From Acidaminobacter sp. (lineage in GTDB: Bacteria > Bacillota_A > Clostridia > Peptostreptococcales > Acidaminobacteraceae): DNA of 64,000 bases. The notes under the pieces were generated by a model. It was given only the letters and a program-made list of their open reading frames with translations. It was not told the origin of the DNA and searched no databases. Position numbers and translations under genes: made by a program. Positions 44,634-52,213 of this stretch are shown here, piece after piece (the stretch's first letter is position 1; each line of letters starts with the position of its first letter). The DNA is taken from the NCBI GenBank assembly GCA_009881125.1, contig WXFH01000019.1, positions 200,727-264,726 of the forward strand. Direction: 5' to 3'.

Positions 44634-46157
44634 GTGAATTCCGGGAAGAGATCCATTAAGCCAGAAACCACTGATAACTCAGGTGACACCCTTTATGACG
44701 TCGTGATCGTGGGCGCAGGGATTGTAGGCGCATTTCTGGCTTATGAACTGTCCAAGACCTGCTGGAAGGTCGCGGTTGTCGAAAAGGAGCCGGATGTGGC
44801 GCTGGGGGCAACAAAGGCCAACAGCGGCATTATCCACGCCGGTTACGACCCGGAGCCCGGAACGTTAAAAGCAAGGCTGAATGTAGAAGGAAGCCGGCTT
44901 TACGAAGGGCTGTCCCGTGAACTGTCCTTTGGCTATAAGAAAACAGGCTCTTTTGTCGTAGCGCTGACGGAAGAAGAGGAACATGCACTGACCGGGCTGA
45001 TGGAACGCGGCCATAAAAACGGCGTCGAGGGAATTGAGCTGCTCAGTGGCGCGGAGGCACGTTCTCTTGAGCCCAGCCTGACGAAAAAGGCGTTGAGCGT
45101 CCTTATGGCGAAGTCAACGGCGGTGGTGGATCCCTGGGAAGTGGCCATAGCGGCTTTGGAAAGTGCTGTCGACAATGGGGTCCGGTTGTGGCTCAATACT
45201 TGTGTGACGGGCGTTTCATCTCCCGTGCCTGGTTCGCCCGAAGCGCACTTTGAACTGGAAACCACTCAGGGTCGACTGGCTGCCAAAGTAGTCGTCAACG
45301 CAGCTGGCGTGCATGCCGGGGAATTATCGGCGCTGCTGTCCGGCGGAAAAGCGGAGTTTGAGATCATCCCGAGGCGCGGGCAATACTTTGTGCTGGACAA
45401 GGCAGCAGGACCGCTGGTCAAGAGAGTGATTTATCCTGCTCCGAGCACTATGGGAAAAGGTGTACTGGTGATTCCGACCCTTCATGGGAATATCATGGTT
45501 GGACCGGATAATGAAACGCTGACGGCGGAAGAGGCTGAGTCAGTGCAGACTACGGCCGGAGGGCTGGCCTACGTCCGGGATAGGGCAGAGCTGATTATCC
45601 CGGGGATTCCCTTTCATCTGGGGATCGCGAATTTTTCAGGCATTAGGGCAGAACCGACCGAAAAAGACTTTATTATCAGAGCGTCAGAGTCTCATCCAAG
45701 ATGGATTCACGCCGCAGGGATCAAATCGCCGGGACTGTCAGCGGCACCTGCCATTGCGGACAGGCTTTTCTCTCTGATCCGGGAGTGCCTTTCGTTATAT
45801 AGTCTTAAACCGGATTTCAGACCGGGCCGTCGTCCGAGACCCGTTTTATCCGAATTGCCACCTGAGAGGCGTAGACAGCTAATAGCTGAAAATCCAATGT
45901 TTTCACATATCGTCTGCCGCTGCGAGATGGTCAGCGAGGCTGAGGTTGTGGACTGCATCCACCGCTCGGTGGGGGCAAGAACCTTGAACGGCGTCAAGCG
46001 GAGAGTCAGACCGGGCGGCGGTCGCTGCCAGGGCGGGTTTTGCGCCCCGAGAATCCTGGAAATACTGTCTCGGGAGCTGGGGATCCCGGAAACGGAAGTG
46101 TGCCTGGAACATCTCGGCAGCAAAATGGTCTTTAGAAAAGGGGGAACATCATTGTGA
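44634..46157 (+). CDS. GlpA-like FAD-dependent glycerol-3-phosphate dehydrogenase with BFD-like [2Fe-2S] domain
   Basis: The 507-residue flavoprotein starts, after a short tail, with the FAD-binding VVIVGAGIVGAFLAYELSK. ATKANSGIIHAGYDPEPGTLKA is typical of the clostridial GlpA/LhgO-like group. The C-terminus has a BFD-type [2Fe-2S] domain (IVCRCEMVSEAEVVD ... GGGRCQGGFC). It probably oxidises glycerol 3-phosphate to dihydroxyacetone phosphate together with the next gene product. GTG 44634 follows GGAAGGGGG. The stop overlaps the start of the next gene by four bases. Confidence 0.83.
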   Translation: MNSGKRSIKPETTDNSGDTLYDVVIVGAGIVGAFLAYELSKTCWKVAVVEKEPDVALGATKANSGIIHAGYDPEPGTLKARLNVEGSRLYEGLSRELSFGYKKTGSFVVALTEEEEHALTGLMERGHKNGVEGIELLSGAEARSLEPSLTKKALSVLMAKSTAVVDPWEVAIAALESAVDNGVRLWLNTCVTGVSSPVPGSPEAHFELETTQGRLAAKVVVNAAGVHAGELSALLSGGKAEFEIIPRRGQYFVLDKAAGPLVKRVIYPAPSTMGKGVLVIPTLHGNIMVGPDNETLTAEEAESVQTTAGGLAYVRDRAELIIPGIPFHLGIANFSGIRAEPTEKDFIIRASESHPRWIHAAGIKSPGLSAAPAIADRLFSLIRECLSLYSLKPDFRPGRRPRPVLSELPPERRRQLIAENPMFSHIVCRCEMVSEAEVVDCIHRSVGARTLNGVKRRVRPGGGRCQGGFCAPRILEILSRELGIPETEVCLEHLGSKMVFRKGGTSL

Positions 46158-47653
46158 TCCCTGCAAATGGAATTGCTAATAATGATGCGCCGCTGAGTCT
46201 GCTGGTGATCGGTGCAGGACCGGCGGGTTTATCCGCTGCTATTGAAGCCAAACGCAGCGGTGTAGACCGCGTACTCGTCGTCGATCGGGAGCGGGAGCCG
46301 GGCGGGATACTCAATCAGTGCATTCACGCAGGATTCGGACTGTTTCATTTTGGCGAAGAACTGACAGGCCCTGAGTACGCAGAGCGATTGGTAAATGCGG
46401 CAGAGGAATCCGGCGTCGAGATCATGTCTGAAACTTTTGTGGCTGAAATAGATCATGATTTAAATGCGGTGCTGTTCAGCAAGTCCCTTGGCTATTTCCA
46501 GGTTAAGGCCAAGGCCGTTGTACTGGCTATGGGATGCAGGGAGAGAACGCGCGCTGCAGTTGCGGTGCCCGGAACCCGACCGGCAGGCGTATTTTCTGCC
46601 GGAACAGCACAAAGGCTGATCAATATCGAGGGGTATGCCCTTGGTCAGAGAGCGGTTATTGTGGGCTCGGGAGACATAGGCCTTATCATGGCCAGGCGAC
46701 TGACGCTGGAAGGTGTGGAAGTCGCTGCGGTAGTCGAGATTCGAGAGACGCCATCCGGGCTGCCCAGAAATGTTTCCCAGTGCCTGAAAGCTTTTTCGAT
46801 TCCGCTGTTGTTAAGCCATAGAGTTGCCGCGATCGAGGGGACATCGAGAGTCACAGGTGTTGTGGTGGAGTCTCTAAACGGAGGAGCGCCTGAGCGGCTT
46901 GAGTGTGACTTGGTGCTGTTTTCCGTTGGATTAATCCCCGAAAACGAGTTGTCCGCCATGACAGGCGCTGATCTGCTGGGCGGCACCAATGGACTGCAGC
47001 TGACAGGCGAAATGCAGACCTCGGTGCCCGGACTGTTTGCCTGCGGCAATACGTATCGTGTCTATGATTTGGTGGATGAGGTCTCCCGGGAAGCAGGCAT
47101 AGCGGGACGTGCTGCTGCGGCTTATTTAGGATGTCAAAAGTGCGGCGCACCGAGCGGCGCAGGGTATGCCAAGTCTGGCGGGATAACTTCGTTAAGTTCC
47201 GAGACGAGGACAGTGATGGGACAGGATCAGGGTGACGTATCACGGTTTATGCAATCTGAGAAAGACCCGTCATCTATAGCTTCGGACGTGGTTGAAAGTG
47301 TGATGGACGAGCCTTTACTCTGCATTATTTGTCCCAAAGGGTGCCGTATAAGGCTGGGATCCGGCGGTGAGATCACGGGCTATAACTGCAGGCGAGGATA
47401 TGAATTCGCTCTTCAGGAGCTTCGTGATCCCAGCGCGGTTTTGACGGCAACGGTAGCCATTGAGGGCGGAATGTGGCCAAGACTGCCTTGCAAGACCACA
47501 AAAGCAATACCTCGGGCGTTGTTAAGGGCAGCGGCGGCATCCTTGTCAAAACTGTCCGTCTCCGCTCCGGTGTCGCTCGGGGAAATCCTGGCGCGGGATT
47601 TGGGCGGACTGGGTGTAGATGTGGTTGCGACTCGATCTATGAAAAAGCTGTAA
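46154..47653 (+). CDS. NAD/FAD-dependent oxidoreductase fused to a DUF1667 domain
   Basis: This 499-residue protein combines two units that are usually separate genes. Residues about 15-325 are a pyridine nucleotide-disulfide oxidoreductase with FAD motif LLVIGAGPAGLSAAIEA, second nucleotide motif AVIVGSGDIGLIMARRL, and GLFACGNTYRVYDLVD. After a 55-residue linker, residues about 385-499 are a DUF1667 domain with the cysteine pattern LLCIICPKGCRIRLG ... GYNCRRG. Together with GlpA it would form the glycerol-3-phosphate oxidising complex. The GTG start overlaps the upstream stop, and GGGGG lies 9 bases before it. Confidence 0.85.
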   Translation: MIPANGIANNDAPLSLLVIGAGPAGLSAAIEAKRSGVDRVLVVDREREPGGILNQCIHAGFGLFHFGEELTGPEYAERLVNAAEESGVEIMSETFVAEIDHDLNAVLFSKSLGYFQVKAKAVVLAMGCRERTRAAVAVPGTRPAGVFSAGTAQRLINIEGYALGQRAVIVGSGDIGLIMARRLTLEGVEVAAVVEIRETPSGLPRNVSQCLKAFSIPLLLSHRVAAIEGTSRVTGVVVESLNGGAPERLECDLVLFSVGLIPENELSAMTGADLLGGTNGLQLTGEMQTSVPGLFACGNTYRVYDLVDEVSREAGIAGRAAAAYLGCQKCGAPSGAGYAKSGGITSLSSETRTVMGQDQGDVSRFMQSEKDPSSIASDVVESVMDEPLLCIICPKGCRIRLGSGGEITGYNCRRGYEFALQELRDPSAVLTATVAIEGGMWPRLPCKTTKAIPRALLRAAAASLSKLSVSAPVSLGEILARDLGGLGVDVVATRSMKKL

Positions 47654-47673
47654 CCCTATTGGATAATAATTGA

Positions 47674-47717
47674 GGATAACTGAAGGATAACTGAAGGATA
47701 ACTAAAGGATAACTAAA
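47674..47717. repeat. Four tandem 11-bp repeats
   Basis: GGATAACTGAA occurs twice, then GGATAACTAAA twice, in a perfect head-to-tail array directly after the oxidoreductase stop codon. A partial unit, GGATAATAATTGA, precedes it. The unit is close to one helical turn. Confidence 0.85.
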
Positions 47718-47770
47718 GGGGAAGCATGTGCTGTCAGCCCAATGAACGGGCGGTGCACCTGCTTCCCCTG
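47718..47770 (+). terminator. Terminator-like hairpin after the glycerol operon
   Basis: GGGGAAGCA (47718-47726) pairs with TGCTTCCCC (47760-47768); GTGC/GCAC and GCCC/GGGC continue the stem. The T-run is poor. Confidence 0.6.
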
Positions 47771-47834
47771 TATCTTCTCTCGTTGCTGAATTATTGGAGC
47801 CTAAGTCCATTAAAGCTGGATCCCAACTCGCTGG

Positions 47835-48758
47835 TTATCCTTTTGCGGGACAGAGTATGGTCGATCTCAAACGCTCTTCTGACAAAACGGTTTTGGGTAT
47901 AGATGCCCGAACTGTCTTTTTTGGATCGACAATCTGGCTGATCTTGAGGTCCACATAAAGGCTGGCCAGAAGATAGGCTTCCTCAAAGGTCATTTCCATG
48001 CCTGTTTTTAAGAGGCTGACCGCCTGCTCCGTGGCTTCTCGAAGGGCTTCATCCACCGTATCCCCTGAGGCTATGACCATAAAGGCGTCTGGCGTCTCGA
48101 GCATAGGCCATTTCTGCGATACGCCTGGAATGAGGTCTGCGGTCAATTCTACCAGGGCCTGGACTTCAAGTCCGGTGAAGCACAGTTCTCCGTCCCCCAT
48201 GGCAGCGTGACAATCTCCAAGAGCTAAAAGCGCACCGTCTGTGTTAACCGGCAGGTACAAAATGCTCCCGGACGTAATATCCCGAGTATCCATGTTCCCG
48301 CCATGGGTCCAGGGTGAAGCAGTACCCCAGGTTCCGGAAACCGCGGATGGGGCGGTGCCTATGACACCAATCATGGGTTCGATTGGAAATTCGAAGGTGT
48401 TGAAACGGCAGACATTATTCTCTATGGGAAGGACTTTGATGATCCCTTTTTCCACAAGGTCGCCAAGGACACCTTCGCCCGGCACGACCATAGCGATGCC
48501 CCGGTCGGCGACCTGAATGTCATGTATAGTAATTTTCAACAGGTCTCCAGGCCTGGCACCTTCCACATAGATAGGTCCGGTCGCAGGATTCAGCCGATCA
48601 TAATCGATTTCAGACAAGGTTTGTTCCTCAGAAAAAATTTGTTCGTGGAAGCAGTCGTGGGTTTTGACCGAAAAGCGTTCTCCGGGAAGAACAGACCCAA
48701 TGGACTGCATTTGAGGCGAAAAGGCGTAGAGACATGAACTGCCGTCGAAATGCTTCAC
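47835..48758 (-). CDS. Acetamidase/formamidase family protein
   Basis: The 307-residue protein belongs to the FmdA/AmdA family, which hydrolyses short amides such as formamide or acetamide. Landmarks are NPATGPIYVEGARPGDLLKITI, MIGVIGTAP, WTHGGNMDTRDI with metal ligands, and LALGDCHAAMGDGELCFTGLEV. The GTG start follows GGAGGTGTTCAA. Substrate choice within the family is not predictable by eye. It is followed upstream on the same strand by the MltG-like gene, 37 bases away, so the two may be cotranscribed. Confidence 0.85.
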   Translation of the reverse strand: MKHFDGSSCLYAFSPQMQSIGSVLPGERFSVKTHDCFHEQIFSEEQTLSEIDYDRLNPATGPIYVEGARPGDLLKITIHDIQVADRGIAMVVPGEGVLGDLVEKGIIKVLPIENNVCRFNTFEFPIEPMIGVIGTAPSAVSGTWGTASPWTHGGNMDTRDITSGSILYLPVNTDGALLALGDCHAAMGDGELCFTGLEVQALVELTADLIPGVSQKWPMLETPDAFMVIASGDTVDEALREATEQAVSLLKTGMEMTFEEAYLLASLYVDLKISQIVDPKKTVRASIPKTVLSEERLRSTILCPAKG

Positions 48759-48795
48759 TTGAACACCTCCGGGAGGATCGTGAGTTTAACTGAGT

Positions 48796-49335
48796 TTAGT
48801 TTCCGGTTATGACTTTAATAAGCTCGTCCAGGGGCATGCCTGAAGTGACTTCAAAGGTGCCTGCTTTTAGTTTGGAGCCCAATTTTAATGCCTCAACCCG
48901 TTGGATAAAGGTTTGGGTGTCTTTAACCAGTCCTTTCTCAACGAGGAGCTTGGCAATGGCATATCCGGTTGAACCGCTTTTAATGTCGATAGTTATTTTT
49001 TCTCCGCTTGGAGTAGACGTCCCTGACGCAGGCGGCTGAGTCCCGGTATTGTTGGAGGTCGAACCGCCCGCCGGCAGCGTGTTTACAGAGGGCTGAACCT
49101 CAGAGGATGAATTGTCCGGCTTGGTGCTTTCGGATGGCGCATCTCCTTCAGGAAGACCGATTTCAGGTTCCTCCCCCAGTGAGATTTCAGGTGGCTGAGC
49201 CTTTGCGAGGGCGTTGGAGTATGTCATTGAGTCGGATATTTTCCAAGAGACCGTTCCGATGATTAATACAATGATCACCAGCGTAATCAACGTGTCGCTG
49301 AGATCATAAAGGATGTCTTTAAATTTATCACCCAT
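48796..49335 (-). CDS. Small membrane-anchored protein with an MltG N-terminal-like domain
   Basis: The 179-residue protein has one membrane helix (TLITLVIIVLIIGTVSW, about residues 16-33). A long Pro/Ser/Thr/Gly-rich linker follows (about 45-110), then a C-terminal domain: ITIDIKSGSTGYAIAKLLVEKGLVKDTQTFIQRVEALKLGSKLKAGTFEVTSGMPLDELIKVITG. That last part matches the LysM-like subdomain at the start of the endolytic transglycosylase MltG. The catalytic domain is absent, so it probably binds rather than cuts peptidoglycan. GGAGGGTACCT precedes ATG 49335. Confidence 0.7.
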   Translation of the reverse strand: MGDKFKDILYDLSDTLITLVIIVLIIGTVSWKISDSMTYSNALAKAQPPEISLGEEPEIGLPEGDAPSESTKPDNSSSEVQPSVNTLPAGGSTSNNTGTQPPASGTSTPSGEKITIDIKSGSTGYAIAKLLVEKGLVKDTQTFIQRVEALKLGSKLKAGTFEVTSGMPLDELIKVITGN

Positions 49336-49524
49336 AGGTACCCTCCTGCTTCTGTTTAACTTTAAACTGCTTATCACAAGAATAGCACAAAGTCAGCCGC
49401 AAGGAAACTGACCCGGGCTTTTCGTCAGAAGTTTGTCACCAATTTTTAACGCCCGGGTCTTCGCTGAAAGGACTGCGAGTTTGGAGACTTCCATGTTTGG
49501 GGAGTGTCATTTCGCCTTCTAGCA

Positions 49525-49533
49525 TGTTACAAT
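49525..49533 (+). promoter_or_regulatory. Extended -10 element before the GNAT gene
   Basis: TGTTACAAT lies 40 bases before the ATG at 49573. The -35 is not clear. It stands in a 237-base divergent gap that is otherwise unremarkable. Confidence 0.45.
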
Positions 49534-49572
49534 TAAATATGAATGTGTTTTACAGCAGAAGGAGGGGATGAC

Positions 49573-50421
49573 ATGCCCGAATTTTTTAAGATGACATCCA
49601 TTCACTATAAAATGACGGAGACTTTTCTTGAGAACCATGCCCGCGAAGCGGCACCGGTGTATTCCCTGCTGGAATTTCAGGGAACAAAAATCAAAAGCGT
49701 TCCTGAAAATGTAGAAGTTTTCCTGTATGGCAATCTCGACGGCATCACTGGTATGATGCTGTTTTTAACACCCGAACATCTCTTCATCCTTTCAGAGGAT
49801 CAAGGCTTGATGGGCAAGTATGACTTTCTGAAGCTCATTCGAAGCAACAGGCCCAAATGGGTCAAAGGCAATCACAGTGCTGTGCTTCAGGTGATTCAGA
49901 TCTCCAGACCGTTTTCTACGGTGACGGCGGCCAATGACATCTTGGTCATGAAGGCGCTTAAGATGCCGGAAGAAGACAAAGGCAGAACGGCCCACGCCTG
50001 TCACCTTCCGGAAGCCCTTGATCTAAAGGCTGCCGCAGCGCTGATGCAGCGCATTGAAAAGGAATTCTCCAGCCATCCGAGTTCAATAAACAGATTAAAG
50101 CAGAGAATTGTCCAGCGCGTTTCGGATGGCGATCAGTTTTTTTGTGAGGTTGAAGGCGAACTGATTGCACATGGTGCCATTGAATACTATACGCCGGATG
50201 CTGCCATGCTCGGAGGCATATACGTTGATCCGGCTATTCGGGGCCGCGGTTGCGGTACTTATGTGACAAGTGAGCTGATGAAGAGAACCTTTGACAAAAA
50301 AATGATTCCAAAGCTCTGCGTGTATTCTGACAACCTTGAGGCGTACCGTGTCTATGAAGCCCTTGGATTCAACACTGATGCAAAATTGCTCGAAATACAT
50401 TTGGAGTACGATAGGAGCTGA
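49573..50421 (+). CDS. Two-domain GNAT-family protein
   Basis: The 282-residue protein has a C-terminal GNAT domain (about 160-282) with the acetyl-CoA loop in GGIYVDPAIRGRGCGTYVTSELMKRTF, a good RxxGxG/A match. KLCVYSDNLEAYRVYEALGF follows. The N-terminal half (VEVFLYGNLDGITGMMLFLTPEHLFIL) resembles a degenerate first GNAT-like or unrelated alpha/beta domain. The start follows GAAGGAGGGG. The pseudouridine synthase gene begins four bases after its stop. Confidence 0.75.
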   Translation: MPEFFKMTSIHYKMTETFLENHAREAAPVYSLLEFQGTKIKSVPENVEVFLYGNLDGITGMMLFLTPEHLFILSEDQGLMGKYDFLKLIRSNRPKWVKGNHSAVLQVIQISRPFSTVTAANDILVMKALKMPEEDKGRTAHACHLPEALDLKAAAALMQRIEKEFSSHPSSINRLKQRIVQRVSDGDQFFCEVEGELIAHGAIEYYTPDAAMLGGIYVDPAIRGRGCGTYVTSELMKRTFDKKMIPKLCVYSDNLEAYRVYEALGFNTDAKLLEIHLEYDRS

Positions 50422-50425
50422 AAAA

Positions 50426-51334
50426 TTGAAACAAATAACCATTGGAACCAATGAACAGGGTCAGAGATTTGACCGCTATCTGCTTAAACTTCTCGGCCGC
50501 GCGAATCGATCCACCATTTATAAGCTCATGAGAAAAAACACCTTTAAGGTCAATGGAAAAAAGGTAGAGCCTGAATACTTTCTTCAATCCGGAGATCAAG
50601 TCAACATCTATCTCAGTGATGAAACTTTCGATTCGCTGGTGACGGAAATCCAGCAGGTCGCTCCTGAGAAAGTCTCCCTCGAAATTGTGTATGAGGATGA
50701 TGAGATCCTAATCGTCAATAAACCAAAGGGGATTCTGACACATCCGGATCAGACAGAATATAAACGCACGTTGTCCTCAAAAGTTCAAATCTATTTGAGC
50801 CATCTCTCCACCAGAACCTTCAAGCCTGCGCCTGTACACCGCCTGGATAAAAATACGAGCGGCCTCGTTCTCTTTGCCAAGACTTACGATTCCCTGAAGC
50901 GCTACAACGCGTTAATGCGAGATCGAAAAATCGGGAAGTTTTACCTGTGTGTCACGGAGGGCATCGTCAACAAGCCTGGAGAAATCAAGGGTTATCTGTT
51001 AAAAGATGAGGACCGGAATAAGGTCAAAATTGTCAAGTATGATTCAGATGACACGAAGTATTTCCATACACGGTATCAACCGCTCGAAGTCAGGGGCGGG
51101 TTCACCGTGCTTGAAGTTGAGCTGATGACCGGAAGAAGCCACCAGATCAGAGCGTCGCTGGCCTCCATAGGCCATCCAATTGTCGGTGACCTTAAATATG
51201 GGGCTTCCAGACACCAGGACGCCATGAATCAAATGCTCCACGCTTATAAGCTCGTTATTGAAGACCGTGTCTTTGAATACCGTTCGCAGGAACTGGATCA
51301 ATTTATTGAGTCATTGCCTCCTGCAACACGTTAG
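50426..51334 (+). CDS. RluD-family pseudouridine synthase
   Basis: The 302-residue protein has an N-terminal S4 domain (RFDRYLLKLLGRANRSTIYKLMRKNTFKVNGKKV). The RluA/RluD catalytic core follows, with VHRLDKNTSGLVLFAK carrying the essential Asp and VELMTGRSHQIRASLASIGHPIVGDLKYG at the end. It converts uridines of 23S rRNA or tRNA; the target is not evident. TTG 50426 follows ATAGGAGCTG. It sits four bases after the GNAT stop, so the pair is probably cotranscribed. Confidence 0.88.
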   Translation: MKQITIGTNEQGQRFDRYLLKLLGRANRSTIYKLMRKNTFKVNGKKVEPEYFLQSGDQVNIYLSDETFDSLVTEIQQVAPEKVSLEIVYEDDEILIVNKPKGILTHPDQTEYKRTLSSKVQIYLSHLSTRTFKPAPVHRLDKNTSGLVLFAKTYDSLKRYNALMRDRKIGKFYLCVTEGIVNKPGEIKGYLLKDEDRNKVKIVKYDSDDTKYFHTRYQPLEVRGGFTVLEVELMTGRSHQIRASLASIGHPIVGDLKYGASRHQDAMNQMLHAYKLVIEDRVFEYRSQELDQFIESLPPATR

Positions 51335-51388
51335 TTACAAGCTGCAGCAGTCATAGATAGAATCCTTGCGTAAGGGGTGTGAGTACAA

Positions 51389-52213
51389 ATGCACAGCTTT
51401 CAATCCATCTGTAAACTAATCGACCGGTTTGACTATGGCGGAGCGCTTGATATTTTGGAGGAAATTGGGCTCAGAGATACAGACCCCGCAATTTTGCTGG
51501 ATTCCTGCCGTTCAGCAGTGAACTTTGACTTCAAAACAGCACTGGTTAAGCTGGAACGCCTGGGCGGCGACTTCGCGAAAGACAAAAGCGTTCTTAGGTT
51601 GAAAAAAAATCTCCAACAGCTGATTTCCGGGACGCCGGAGGCGGTCTTCTCAGAATTGCTTGAAAACACCAGGTTTCAACTGGTCAACGAGGAGTATATA
51701 GATTTTCTTGGCCGCGCTTATCGTTTTAAAGAAGCAATTTTTAAGTACATTTTTGTAGAGCGGCACTTGCAGCAGCGCAACTTCTCCATGCATATTGAAG
51801 CTATGCAAAAGCGCAGCATCATGAAAATTTTGAGAAAAAGATATAAAATTTACAATGCCAATGTGGTCTTTGCAATCACGACCTACATTAACCGCCATTT
51901 GGAAGATACCCGTTATGATGAGATTGCCAGAATTCTCAATTCCAAGAGAATGACAGATATGATTGAGCTCCGTAATGACTCCATTGTTGGGCATGGCTTT
52001 TCAGGGATCAGCCGCAGTGAGCTTATAAAAGTCTATGGTGATCCTTATACCGCCCTCAAGGAATTCAGAAAATGTTTAGAATTGCTTGGCATGGAGATCA
52101 ACGGTTCCAAGTACGAGGAAGTCAATGAACTGATCGTAGGGCAGCTAAAAGCAATAAATCAGAAGGGCGATTCGAATCGTGCGCCTGACGGGGAAAGGGG
52201 ATCACGCTGTTGA
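51389..52213 (+). CDS. HEPN-domain protein resembling the RNase half of Csm6/TIGR02710 proteins, without CARF
   Basis: This 274-residue, almost wholly helical protein has the HEPN RNase motif R-x6-H as Arg195-NDSIVG-His202, followed by GFSGIS. This matches the R(N/H)xxxxH signature at the end of HEPN ribonucleases. The repeating IDRFDYGGALDILEEIG and VNFDFKTALVKLERLGGDF at the N-terminus resembles the helical part of TIGR02710/Csm6-type CRISPR-associated effectors. No CARF or other ligand-binding Rossmann domain and no CRISPR array are present. I infer a ribonuclease or toxin-like protein. It overlaps the nucleoside kinase gene by four bases (TTGA). Confidence 0.55.
   Translation: MHSFQSICKLIDRFDYGGALDILEEIGLRDTDPAILLDSCRSAVNFDFKTALVKLERLGGDFAKDKSVLRLKKNLQQLISGTPEAVFSELLENTRFQLVNEEYIDFLGRAYRFKEAIFKYIFVERHLQQRNFSMHIEAMQKRSIMKILRKRYKIYNANVVFAITTYINRHLEDTRYDEIARILNSKRMTDMIELRNDSIVGHGFSGISRSELIKVYGDPYTALKEFRKCLELLGMEINGSKYEEVNELIVGQLKAINQKGDSNRAPDGERGSRC

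Noticed and set aside
51389..52213. CRISPR locus around the HEPN gene
   Set aside because: No direct-repeat array, cas1, cas2 or cas10 is found within the window; the HEPN protein stands alone.
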